Origin: Anticarsia gemmatalis
Lineage: Eukaryota; Arthropoda; Insecta; Lepidoptera; Erebidae
Direction of reading: 5' to 3'
Length of the DNA: 64,000 nucleotides
Assembly (NCBI RefSeq): GCF_050436995.1
Contig: NC_134760.1
Coordinates: 11,426,001 to 11,490,000, forward strand
Made by a program: the position numbers and the translations under genes. Below the pieces are notes generated by a model, which was not told where the DNA came from, did no database searches, and saw only the letters and a program-made list of their open reading frames with translations. The number at the start of each line of letters is the position of its first letter. Position 1 is the stretch's first letter. Below, piece after piece: positions 43,047-55,680 of this stretch.

Positions 43047-44514
43047 TTGGTAGATTTTCCTCTCATGAAGGCAACTCTTGGTAGTTTTTCCTCTCAAGAA
43101 GACGTCTCTTGGTAGTTTTTCCTCACATGAAGACGTGATGAAGACGTCTCATGGTAGTTTTTCCTCTCATGAAGACGTCTCTTGGTAGTTTTTCCTCTCA
43201 TAAATAAGTCTCTTGGTAGTTTTTCCTCTCATGAAGACGTCTCTTGGTAGTTTTTCCTCTCATGAACACGTCTGTTGGTAGTTTTTCCTCACACGAAGAC
43301 GTCTCTTGGTAGTTTTTCCTCTCATGAAGATGTCTCTTGGTAGTTTTTCCTCTCAAGAACACGTCTCTTGGTAGTTTTTCCTCTCATGAAGAAGTCTCTT
43401 GGTAGTTTTTCCTCTCATGAAGAAGTCTCTTGGTAGTTTTTCCTCACATGAAGACATGTCTTGGTAGTTTTTCCTCTCAAGAACACGTCTCTTGGTAGTT
43501 TTTCCTCTCATGAAGACGTGATGAAGAAGTCTCTTGGTAGTTTTTCCTCTCATGAGGACGTCTCATGATAGTTTTTCCTCTCATGAAGACGTCTCTTGGT
43601 AGTTTTTCCTCTCATGAAGACGTCTCTTGGTAATTTGTTCTCTCATGAACACGTCTGTTGGTAGTTTTTCCTCACATGAAGACGTCTCTTGGTAGTTTTT
43701 CCTCTCATAAATAAGTCTCTTGGTAGTTTTTCCTCTCATGAAGACGTCTCTTGGTAGTTTTTCCTCTCATGAACACGTCTGTTGGTAGTTTTTCCTCACA
43801 TGAAGACGTCTCTTGGTAGTTTTTCCTCTCATGCACACGTTCTTGGTAGTTTTTCCTCTCAAGAACACGTCTCTTGGTAGTTTTTCCTCTCATGAAGATG
43901 TCTCTTGGTAGTTTTTCCTCTCAAGAACACGTCTCATGGTAGTTTTTCCTCTCATGAAGACGTCTCTTGGTAGTTTTTCCTCTCATGAAGACGTCTCATG
44001 GTAGTTTTTCCTCTCATGAAGACGTCTCTTGGTAGTTTTTCCTCTCACGATGACGTGATGAAAACGTCTCATGGTAGTTTTTCCTCTCATGAAGACGTCT
44101 CATGGTAGTTTTTCCTCACATGAAGACGTCTCTTGGTAGTTTTTCATCTCATGAAGACGTCTCTTGGTAGTTTTTCCTCTCATGAAGACGTCTCTTGGTA
44201 GTTTTTCCTCTCATGAAGACGTCTCTTGGTAGTTTTTCCTCTCATGAAGACGTCTCTTGGTACTTTTTCCTCTCAAGAAGACGTCTCTTGGTAGTTTTTC
44301 CTCACTTGAAGTCGTCTCATGGTAGTTTTTCCTCTCACGAAGACGTGACGAAAACGTCTCATGGTAGTTTTTCCTCACTTGAAGACGTCTCTTGGTAGTT
44401 TTTCCTCACTTGAAGACGTCTCTTGGTAGTTTTTCAACTCATGAAGACGTCTCGTGGTAGTTTTTCCTCACTTGAAGACGTGATGACGACGTATCTTGGT
44501 AGTTTTTCCTCACA
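43047..44514 (+). repeat. Minisatellite of about 47 units of about 31 bp
   Basis: The unit reads GGTAGTTTTTCCTCTCATGA followed by AGACGTCTCTT (31 bases). Most units keep the GACGTC palindrome; variants change CTCATGA to CACATGA, CTCAAGA or CACTTGA. About five units carry a roughly 10 base insertion that duplicates the GACGTGATGA part (near 43,130, 43,515, 44,050, 44,340 and 44,475). Open frames through it are an effect of the repeat: 31 is not a multiple of three, so each unit shifts frame. Confidence 0.95.
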
Positions 44515-44534
44515 TAATAGTGTGAATAGTGACT

Positions 44535-44735
44535 TGACTGTCTCTGTGGCGCAGTGGTTTAGGTCAACACGCCAACACCACTGCATCGAGAGGCCTTGGG
44601 TTCCCACACGGGACAATTATTTAGGCGTTCCACAAATAGTTGTTTCAGATCCGGTTGTACTTGGTGTCCGTTGTTCGTATGTTTGTAAAAAGCCCCGCGA
44701 CACAAGAGCTAGTGCGGGAGTTGTCTTTTAAAAAT
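44535..44735 (+). repeat. tRNA-derived SINE next to the minisatellite
   Basis: CTGTGGCGCAGTGGTTTAGG, then TTGGGTTCCCACACGG (a B box missing part of its core), then GTTGTACTTGGTGTCCG. It starts about 20 bases after the last minisatellite unit. Confidence 0.62.
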
Positions 44736-44769
44736 GAGTTGAGATGAGAAAGAACAAACACTTTATTTT

Positions 44770-44837
44770 TTTTCACAAATCACCGCTGAAAAAGTGGGTG
44801 AATGTTTCAAAGCGAGCAGAGTCACGAGGTTAGCTAG
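44770..44837 (+). mobile_element. Degenerate Helitron-like terminus on the far side of the minisatellite
   Basis: AGCGAGCAGAGTCACGAGGT then TAGCTAGT resembles the AGCTAGT-type ends seen elsewhere in the window, but with several mismatches. Confidence 0.35.
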
Positions 44838-46801
44838 TTTGTCAATAAATGCCAAATGCCTGCTACATGTCTATCATAGCCGAGTTAAACGAATAGTGAG
44901 GATGTATTTGCGATCATTTGCCTGCGGGCGGTAATGAGATACAACCCGTCCAACTGTCGAGCTGCCGGCTGACGAGAATTAGATCCACGTCTATGAAATT
45001 ACTATGACGGGCTTGTATTACATTATCTAAATGTGTAGCTAATTGAATAGAGCAATAGTGTGATGCGCTAATATTAGATGAAGATGGAAATTATGTCAGA
45101 AACTGAACATCAGAGTAATTCAAAGATAGTTCTTGAAGATTCCTCTAACTGCATTTATTGAGTGTAATGAGAGTTAGGCAAATTTTGTAAAGCCTTGATT
45201 GATAAAAAAAAGCCTAACTCGCTCTGACTATATATCCTATTTGAACAAAAAAATATATGTATAGTAAAAAGTCTCAAGATACAAAGCAATGAATTCATCA
45301 TTACGTAGAAAAAATCGAGCCAGAACGAAGAACTACACTCAAACTGTTTAACATATCCATATACTTTCTTCATTAAACCTCACTGGCTTTTCTAAACTGT
45401 TAGACACACAAACAAACTAACGTAGATCTTAAACAAACAATCCGTCCATTTACTTCTAAACCATGCTCGTTTCACGTCCAATGTGTTTCGCTAGATATTC
45501 CCCATTACACGGTCAATTAAAGCCTGCCCGAGACGTGCATCCTACCAAGCCCACAATGGGCTCAATAGCAAATTGCTCAAAGCGAAAGCACCACAATTCG
45601 TGAACCTTTGTCTTGTTAAATGCAGACAACTGGTTAAATATAGCCTATAGAATCTGTTTTAAACTTTATGTTTAAGTTGGCCAGCTTTTGCCGAGTTTCT
45701 GCTAAAATTTATTCAATATTTTGAAGACGAAAAGCCCTTTAAAGATGGAGAAAGCAAATAGCAACGTAATCTTTATTGAAACGGAAAACAATGGCCTCTA
45801 TTCAGCGTTCACTCGGTTTATAATGCATCTCGTACGAAATTGTTATTGCTAACCATTGTGGTTTTGTAAATTCTGTTTTCAGACCTTCACATGGAAAATG
45901 CTTTAACATTCAAAACTTCCATGTTTACTACTCCGATCACTCTCTATACGCACGACCTTTAGACCAATACCAATTAATTCCAAAGTATTTAGTAACTAAT
46001 ATGACTAAATGTCATAAACCCGAATCTTGCTACAAACACATAGTACTATACTATATGGATCTAAGTAACCTACAAACAAGATCTCGACCTAGTAACAAGT
46101 CTAGGGTAATATTCTATAAAATAAAATACAAAACTTCATCTTTAGATAATAAATAAGTCCTGAACTAAGCGGCTCAGTAACCACAGGCTTAAGTATTCCA
46201 ACCTTTTGTCGAGGAGCGCTTTGACCATCCTATCTCATAATAACAGCAAACTATGGACTTCGTTACATTGTATCAAAATCTACGCTTAGAAGTTAGACTA
46301 CCTATGTTCAAATTCTGAATTCTGTCTTGAAGATTCGAACTGTTTATTTGCCTGTTTTTACAGTTTTGAAATTAAATTTACCAGCGCCTGTGCCTAACAA
46401 CGTTCTCAAATGCTGTTATGAATGTACTATTTTGGAAACACAATAACAAAACTACACATTAAATCGTATTTATGTAACAAAAATACAGGTACATTTCTGA
46501 AATCAAACTAATTATATGGCTAAAATACTTGAACACTACGACTAGGTTAAACATAGGTAAGATATTTTAGGTAGAAAATCTATTTAATTGAGTACAAGTA
46601 TATGTAAAAAATAAAAAGAACCTTTTCAGCCTTTAGGGAAATACCAACATAATTTAAAAACAAAATCTTTGCAGTTTTATTCAAATATTTGCTGCGTTAG
46701 TTGGAGGCGCATTTTTGCGGGTAGTCCCGTAGTCCCACGCTAGCAATCTTTACAAGGAGTGAGGTCAGGTGGACGCTGCGACCTCACCGAATACATTAAT
46801 G

Positions 46802-47349
46802 CAGAGGTTCCCAAACTATTTTCATCTAACGCCCACTTTCAAAATCAGTTATTTTGTAGCGCCCCCATTTATTTTTCACCTTATAAACCTCAATAACGTA
46901 TGTATTAGTTTCGCCTGGAGATTAATTAAACCTATCTTCTAAACAAGACTTTTTTTTACCAGAGAGATAGATTAGGTACCTACATTAATAATCGTGCGTT
47001 CGGTTTGTGTCTTCGGAGGTGGGGACCTCACTTGCGACACTTGAAGATACGAATATTCTTCAGTGTTTGATACCTAACTAAATATCTTAATTAAGATATA
47101 AATAGCGTTGTGAACGTTTATATTCATACAACAAAATAGGATAAAAATGTGAACTAAAAATGGATATTGTGTACTTGTGTAGTAGGAGAATTTTAATTTA
47201 AATTAATTTTAAAATAAAAAGTAACTGAAGTTTCATATCGCCCCGTAAATCACTTCAGCGCCCCTCATTTTTTTCTGAGCCCCTCACCGCCCCCCTCTAG
47301 ATCTACATCGCCCACAAGGGGGCGTTATCGCCCACTTTGGGAAAGACTG
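46802..47349. mobile_element. 548 bp hAT-type MITE in the intergenic region
   Basis: The ends are CAGAGGTTCCCAAAC and CTTTGGGAAAGACTG. The perfect 8 bp target duplication CATTAATG lies at 46,794-46,801 and 47,350-47,357. Subterminal CGCCCACTTT-type motifs repeat at both ends. No transposase frame. Confidence 0.88.
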
Positions 47350-50300
47350 CATTAATGTCAGCGAAAAATACAATATCTTGGAACAGAAAAGGTTTAGAGT
47401 AGACTTTTGTAAACGTAGGTAGGTATTTTTTATTTTCTAAATATTTCTTCGACTTTTTCCCCGACCTAATGCTTCTGATAGGCAGATTTTATATAAAGGA
47501 GCCGACTTATTATCATTATCCGAACATCAGAACGCAAAGTTTCGTGAGAATCCGTTCAGTGGCATAGCCGTAAAATCAATAATTATACAAACGGATTTTT
47601 TGTAACATATGGTAACTAAGAAGTTAGTAAGCATACTAAGCATGCACTAATTACCGATACTATTATACTCCCAATTTTGACAGTATTTCAGTATGTAAGG
47701 ACTATTCCATATAAAATATAAAAACTTTATATGCCTTTCTAGTTATAACTTCAAAAAATTAAGTCTATTTCTACTCCATAGTATCTTATATATTCTTAAA
47801 TACATACCCTTTAGTCTAAAATGCCAAGTGGTGTGTCCCCGGCGGCTGAACGAATGTAAAACACGTGTAAACTCACTGAAGGATATAAACGTCCACTTAC
47901 TACGACACCACACTATTTTTACTAGTCAATATGCAATAAACATTTGACAAAATATACAACGTATTATTACAGTTGATATTATAACGCAACGGGCCTTAAA
48001 CGCGATTGAAAATTAAAAGGTTACGACACCTTATTTGTTTATCTAACGTTTCGATCAAATTGTATCGACTGTGGTCACGGGCTGACTGATGTGGCTGTCA
48101 AATGTATCCTTATGGTGCGAGTTTCTACGCCTACCCTCACTTGGTCTTGATTAAGTTTATATTGTTCGAAATTGTTGATTTGTTCTTACATAATTATGAT
48201 TGTCATATGTGTATGTATGTATTACCTATAAAGTAGATTTAGGATACCGTAGATGGGTTATTACCGTTGGCTAGCATGCAAAACCACTAAATTGTATCCT
48301 TTATTCTCATTTACACCGATATAACTTTACTCACAATACATTATAAATATATACCTACTTGATAAATTTCAATACAAAAATATATATTTAATTCCTAATT
48401 ATAATGTTATTAACACAATAAAGATGAACAGTGGCCCGTCCTTGAACACTGAGGAAACAGAATCCCGTATTAATAATGTATTCACCTTGTCTTCGGGTTG
48501 TTTAGTAAAGGTAACCCCCCGAGTGTTACATTGTACTTGATCGTAGGAACAACTTCACTACTAAGATAATATGAGATATTATATCTATGATGTAATATTA
48601 TAGGGTTCAATTCATTTATACATCACTTATCTAATATTTCCTTTACATTATTTTAAGTAGATGTATAAAATAAAGTTCCGTTTAATTACAAATTTATTTA
48701 TGCGTGTTTTTTACCACAATTTTTTTCTATTGTAACACGAGAGTCAATAAAAGGAATAAGATCACGGACAAACTACCTACATGCAAGAGGTTCGAATTCG
48801 TTTTGGTTTTATGTGATCGTTAAAAAATAGACGTTTGCTGTAGCCCACTGATAAATTTGCAAAAGCTGCACAAGGCAGAAACTCGCATATAATGCCAACT
48901 AGTCAAGATTTAGTCTAGTCATTTATTGATCACTCCAGCGCAATTTTTAAATATAAAATCCACATACATTTCTTTACAGTTAATATAAGTAGGTATGAAA
49001 TGCTTAAAATATTTTGACTTAGCAAAGGTCAAGATATCCAAAATAACAACGTATCCAAGGAAATCTGAGACTCCACTATATTGATCATGGGCAGAAATGA
49101 AGACTGAAGGATAACGAACGTTCCAATTAGTGGTTATTTACACCCGACACTTGATACCTTTCGGACCTCACATGATAGACGAACCATTTGTTTAGTTAGC
49201 AAAAATTAAAGACATTTGGGTAAAAAAAAATGTGAACTTTGTGAATTTGATTAACATTTTTTTTATTGGTAAGAAAATGCAATTAATATTTTATCTTCAT
49301 CATATTATTATGATAGCTACTTGAGCCATTTTAACTTTCCTGAAGTCTACTGAACAGCAGAAAAGCTCAAGCAGAATTTGATGAATAAAGAAAACTTACT
49401 ACAATTTTCAGTCTACAGAAATAATTTTCCACCTTTTCAGAAGATAAACAAAATGAAATGTTCACCCATTTTCGTCTGGTCAATACTAAAATAAAGGGGT
49501 ATACGTAACAATTAGAACGATTCTACCGCCAGTCCCGAACGGTCCCAGGTTCGAACTCAAATATTGATACGAGGCTATTGTCGGCACGCTTTGAAGTCGG
49601 CTCCTATAGAGAGCTTCACTCCTTTATCCTACCGTCCTCTCTAGCATTGTTAACGGAAAAATTGGAAACGAGATTTTTGATTTCAACATTTTTTGTTATA
49701 GAAGCACACACGACTTCGCAAAGGTTTTCATAATTTGCTAATACCCAATACAGTAAGAAATAAAAGGCAACTTAGTATAATACCGTCAATGGAAAAGGAT
49801 TTTACTCGATGAGTGATTTCTGAGATTTAATTTTACTGTTTTCCTTAATATTGTACCTAGTAGATTCTGATAAACATAGAATATAATTAGTTTTATTAAA
49901 TATCTCTGTGATACAGAAAGGTCAAAAAAGGCTGCGTTTATTTATGCTGGACCCCCCACTGAGACTCTCTGCCAAAAAATAATGTACGATGTACTGCGTA
50001 CACATTCGTACCACCTTAATCAATATAACCCTAAACATCAAGCGGAACTTTTCACCACATTTATCCCATTTACTAACTATTTAAAGGCTTTCACACAATC
50101 AAGTACCACCGGCCACTACAAAAATCCTTCTTAAATACATCTGTCCAAAAGCAGAACATGTGTAAATCCATCATTAGTAACAATCCGTATTTCTAATGAC
50201 TCCTAATCCTGCTAATTGACAGAGTACATTGTTAGAACATCGTTACTACACGGAGTTTTTCTCAACACTAATGATCGGGCTGTAAAGCTGCTGCAGAACG

Positions 50301-51754
50301 TTTTACGCTGTTTCAAGTTGGTTTTTAAGTCCGTGATGAATGATTCTAAGGACTAAGTTACCGATTTGCTATAAATCAATACAACTGTGGGGCCTGATTT
50401 ATTTACTTGAAGGAATTTAAAATAAACAAACCTTGCAAGGTTTGGATTTGTTTCAGTTTTGAGTGTCGTATGGTGATAGAGTATTATTATTCAACAATTA
50501 AATACCAAATTCATCACGAATTTTACACGAAAGTAATAAGCGGTACGTATAATTTGATCGTGCTGTTCCTATTTCTATTATCCAAATAGAATATTCTCAA
50601 TAGTAAACCGGAGTTTAGTAACGTTTTCCCCTATTATAAAATTAAATTATAAATAATTCTCCTATTGTAAAATGCAGGCAGAGGTGTATGTAATACAGTA
50701 TATGCAGCTGCAGCTATAACGAACGTGAAAATTCGAATTAAAAAACCTTTCAAATCCGTACTCCGGTACTCCAAATAAATTGGTAGTACCCTTTAATTCC
50801 TTGCAGTTCTCGAGCAAGTCGATCAATCAGGTCGTGTACTCGCCGTAGTCGGTGGGGACGCAATGACCCGTGAAATTGGCGCGCTCACCGGCTCACTTAC
50901 ACACTACTTACATCCACGACAGTTAGTACTTAGCACTTTATTACAACTCTAGGATGAGTTGTAACAATGAAGGGTAGAAAATGATCTACTCTGTGCTTGT
51001 TTTTTAATTTAACAATGAGATGATTTACACATGTATATGTCAGAGGTTTCCTGCACTACGAACTTATGAAATGTACATCCTTGCGTATACTATTGGGTAC
51101 TTAAGTCAGTTACTAAACATGAGCATTATTGTTGCCGATATTTCATCTGAGGAGCAGTGGTTAAGGAATTACCGCACTGCTACCACTGAAAGCGAGGGTT
51201 TGGGGTTTCGACTACTGAAACTACGACTTTTTGTGTGATTCATAAATACTTGTTAAGGGTCTGATTGTACTTTGTCTATCAATCGTAAGTTTGTAAAAAT
51301 CTTAAGCTTACGCTAAAATATTAACTCTTAGTTACAAGACCTACATAAAAAAGGAAACGGCTGTTTTCCCCGAAATATTCATCTACAATTTCACTCCGAA
51401 TTCTAGGAATCGAAAACCACATCGCCGATATGACACCTTTCCGATTTGCGAAAATAACATAAACATATTAAAACTTTATACGAAAAGTTCCGTGAAATCT
51501 ATTGTAATACGGTCGTTATAATTTCGCGGTTCGCAAAATCAATGTTCATACAAAATGCATCACGACTCACTGAGTAATTGCGTCACTACATTATTAAATG
51601 GCCAGCGCTTTCAAATTTCACCAGTTATATTTAGGAATATTATAAAGCTGGTTTTAAACAGCCGCTTTACGGGAAATTTGGAAATAAATTGAGCTTTCTG
51701 GCATGTTTAGTGATTATAGTTATTAGAAATAGGAGTGAACGTAGTGTCAGTACT

Positions 51755-51890
51755 TACATATTATATAAAATCACGCCTTCTTGCATTTGGGTGAGCAGAG
51801 ACCAAAAAACGCCACTTGGTATGACACTTGCTATCTTTCTTTGCTTCATTCACATCCATATATCTTGTAATGCAGGACTGCTGCCAATGT
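51755..51890 (+). repeat. Dispersed repeat 'ATATCACGCC...CTTGTCATACAGG', copy 3
   Basis: AAATCACGCCTTCTTGCATT, then GCCACTTGGTATGACACTTG and ATATCTTGTAATGCAGG. A fragment (copy 2) is at 34,895-34,970. Confidence 0.5.
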
Positions 51891-54824
51891 CAGTCTTTCA
51901 CTATTGAAAGTAATTAAAGGTAAAATGCTTATTGCGTTAAGTCTCGAGTAATATAAGCTTAAAAAATCGGTTTGTAAATAATCTCATATCCATAAACAAA
52001 AATAGAAACCATAACTTTTTTGGTTACTTCTTTTAAAGCTGTTGCATTTTTATCTATGACATGCAATGGGAGTATTTTACATGCCTGAAAAAAAAAACAC
52101 AGTCATAAATCGTGAAAATATCGTGAAACTCTTTGTAGTATTTATTGCATACGTTTAGTCCGAAATATTTACAATATACTAGACAAATTCAGACAGTCAG
52201 TAATTGCTTCAATATTTAATGAAAACCGTTTTGTTTCATTTACTATTTTAATGATACGATGACATTTAAAACAATGTCGAAAATAATAACTAATTAACGC
52301 AATTTAAAAATATATACCTATTTATTTCAATTACAATAATTTTTATTCTGTTTATAATAAATATATATTTTTTAATTGCGTATAGAGCCATAGATTATAA
52401 TAATCTAAACGATTAATTTCTAATGCACACTTTGACAAAGGTACTAAACTATCATTCGGCCAATTTAAATACTAAAGCAAGGGTTTTGTCAGCCTAACTA
52501 TTAATTATGGCAAATTATATTCGTTTAATATTTATGAGAGTTGCTGAAATTCAGGTATAAAATTGAAATTTCATAGCTATTACGGTTTATTTGACAAGTA
52601 ACGGGTATTTGACAGTACGAGTGTATTTTCGTACAAAGTATTTTGAAGTTTTGCAATCCGACATACGTTAATTGGTAATTATTTTTCCAAACAGGTAACC
52701 ATATTAACTCGCTTATTGTATTATTTATTCAATGGGCCAAGAGTCAGTTTCACTACTTAATAATAAGTACCTATACCTACCAGATTAGCCTATCATATGA
52801 AATTTTGGCCGTATATACTTCATACTTTTGTGTTACTTTATCTAGCAGATAGGTAATCTGACACATTCATATGCATTAATTTGTTACACCAATATTATTA
52901 AAGATGAAAGTAAATAGATTTTAATATGATTTTATTGTGCGGTATTATTTAAAGGTCTTTATTTTTATAAACGCGTTAAATTGAGCCCGGTCTATGTCAG
53001 TTAAAATGGTCTATAAAGATATGTGTTTTTCAGGAGTGATTTTGACTTAGAAATTACTCCTTTATTCCACTTACTCGAGAAATAAAAATAAGAACCTCAC
53101 TATTTACATAAACCCATTGCCAGAGCAAACATATTAAATTAATTGAATTAGTTAACAGAATACTAAACCTTTTCATACAAATCTTAGTAATATTTAACTC
53201 AAAAAATACGGAATCTTTTTACTGAAGCTTATTCTCTTAAAGAAATTACTCCGACTGAAAGTACTTAATATTTTATTCCTTCTTATATTTTCTACAAAAA
53301 GTTATAACAAATATAACATCTAAAAATTCAAGCTTCTAGTTATAAAAATTAAAGCTCGTAATACTGTTAGGACGCGTACAGACCGACGGACCGACTCAAT
53401 TTTAGCAATATTTATTTTAATTGATTCATTGGAAAATGTACATATTAATCCAATTGTAGAATAGTATATTTCAGTATCGTCTATTTCAAATATAATAATC
53501 ATTCAATCAATTCTACAAATAATTTACTCTAAGTGTAAATATCGAAATAAAATTCGGATGCATCCATAATTTGAGTAACTCGTTGTAATAATAATCTCCG
53601 ATGATACAGTAGTTACATATTCATTCATCCTATCGCAATAGAACTCTTAAAAAACGTCTTTTTCTTAATTATAGGAAGTAAATGTCCTTTCTATTACATT
53701 TCTTCTCATAATCAGCGACGTCTATATAATAATTTTCTTGAGCTACGAAGGCTCAAGTACCTACGCCGCGCGTCGGGCCGATCGGTCTGCATAGAGCTTA
53801 AAGCATTCCAACTTTCCCTTCGAAATAAAACATAAAGTAATCTTTTGTAAAACTTGGTAATGTTACTCTGAAACTTTACCTACTTACCGTGTAATTTCCT
53901 TTATCTTTAACATTTAGCGAAAGGGTCCGAGCCCGTTGCCGATGACCGTTCGAGTAAACTTTTCTAAATAATTGTTAAAATAAATTGTTATTGTTTGCCG
54001 CCATTTTTTCCTGCTTTTTATAATGTCTGTTATCAGGTTGACTGTTGGTAAGATTTCTAACCTAGTTTCTGTAACATAGATAACGAAAAAAATGTTAAGA
54101 AACTGGAATTGAACCACTGTTTACTTAGCATCATTCTAGTTGCTAATAGCGTGATAATGATTGTGAAAATTTAGTATTAATCTTGTATTTTATCTGTATT
54201 TTTTTTTTAAATTGACGCAGTATACAGTGGCTGTGGTCATAGTAGGCTCTCCAAAAACGTCAAACAAACCAAATTATAAAATACATGGTCGTGTTTGCTC
54301 TTGTGTAATATTAGACAGAAACATTACACTGTCGATAATTAATTTAAAACGATTGACTTTAATTAATAAATCCAGTTGACCACAAAGTAGGTAAGTGAAA
54401 CCACATCAAAGCCAGGTCGGGACAAAATGGATTGATTTATAACCAGATGCATTTTAAGCGCGGTCACCAATGGCGCGTGCGCTTAATAAATACAATAAAA
54501 TTGTTGAACGTCACACAATTGATGAATAAATGGTGTCACACTCATATGTGATAGTTTGAAGTCAAAGAATTAATCTGGAATTCATTTCACGTAAAAATAC
54601 ACTTAACTATGTTGATGTTTATAGTAATAACACTGTAACAATAAAAAGTCGAGGAAATTAGATACAAGTTAATCTTATTCATTGTTTTAGTTTCTTTTTA
54701 AAGTGATTTTTACTTTTTTATACTCATGTTATTTTATTTGTTTGTACCAATCAAAAGACAAAACGCCATCAATGGAAACCGCTATGCATTACATACATAC
54801 ATAGTTTTCGATAATTATCACTAT

Positions 54825-54895
54825 AGACTGCTGGGTAAGAGTGTCCTTCCGAATCGAGAGAGGGGTAAGGCCTTGAGTCTTACAAATTACACGCA
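54825..54895 (+). repeat. Dispersed repeat with 'CTGTCCCACTGC' motif, decayed copy
   Basis: GACTGCTGGGTAAGAGTGTC and GAGAGAGGGGTAAGGCCTTG then AGTCTTACA resemble copies 1 and 2. Confidence 0.45.
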
Positions 54896-55095
54896 AAACA
54901 ATTCGAAAACTGTGTTAAATACACTTAAATTGACTGGTGAAAACTGAAACTGTTCCCCCACAATGAAAGCTTAGCTTCCGTTGTAATCATACACATGTCA
55001 GGCACTTATTAATTCATATCAAAAGCAACAACCTCGAGCCCAAACTTGCGAAGTACTACATAACATTTAACTCGTATTAAGAGCCTACGTACACG

Positions 55096-55442
55096 ATAGA
55101 CTTTTTTGTCGGATGACAGATCAGTCGAGCTTTTAGTTAGATAGAAAGAGTTGAATATTGCAACGACTCTACAAAAGTAAACAAATAAAAGGGTGTATCT
55201 ATCTGTCATGTGAAATTAAAGTTTTAAACTTTTTCATGTTCTTATGAAACTATACGCAAACCTGTCTGTTTGTAAATTCCGGCTTATCTCTAAAACAGCT
55301 AATAGACCGATTGCAAGTAGACTTTCACATTCCATTAACAGATAGCAGTGATTTTTTCCCATATTACACATAATAGATTTTGCGATTGTCTCCAAATTAA
55401 ATTCAAGAGTACTTATTACTAAGGATCCGACAAAAAGTCTAT
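55096..55442. mobile_element. MITE-like element directly upstream of odorant receptor A
   Basis: ATAGACTTTTTTGTCGGAT at 55,096 and ATCCGACAAAAAGTCTAT at 55,425 are inverted repeats with one extra T. It ends 120 bases before the receptor start codon. Confidence 0.6.
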
Positions 55443-55562
55443 AGTCTGCAAAGGCTTTTAAACTACTCAAAGCAAATCCCCTTTTATTTGCGCCTGTTAT
55501 TTGTTCGTATTGTGGATAGTATCGCTTGTGTATATATATAATAGTAAATATTGCAGAACATA

Positions 55563-55680
55563 ATGTTGAGTGCGGTGAAGAAGTTAGGGCTGCAGCACTG
55601 CGATCTGTCTACCATGTTGGGACATGTAGCCGTCATGTTGAGAGTATTGACACTCAATATTGACAAGCGGAATAAGAAAC
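55563..55680 (+). CDS. Odorant receptor A exon 1: cytoplasmic N-terminus
   Basis: 39 codons plus one base, ending AAAC|GTAAGT. It aligns without gaps to exon 1 of receptor B, with 20 of 39 identical residues by eye. A possible acceptor (TTGCAG at 55,551-55,556) just upstream leaves open that a 5' UTR exon precedes it. Confidence 0.85.

Larger units (their letters stand above)
44838..55562. other. Geneless 10.7 kb between the minisatellite and the odorant receptors
   Basis: No open frame above about 80 codons and none with a recognised domain. Contents are the hAT MITE at 46,802, dispersed repeat copies at 51,755 and 54,825, a MITE at 55,096, and long AT-rich tracts (very A/T-rich at about 52,000-53,500). 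Small GC patches at 50,820-50,900 and 53,760-53,800 are unexplained. Confidence 0.6.

Noticed and set aside
43047..44514. CRISPR-like array
   Set aside because: Units are head to tail with no unique spacers, and this is a eukaryotic genome.
43353..44616. Open frames reading MRGKTTKRR/ERKNYQE-type repeats on the minus strand and matching ones on the plus strand
   Set aside because: They are translations of the 31 bp minisatellite. The unit shifts frame each time and has no codon bias.
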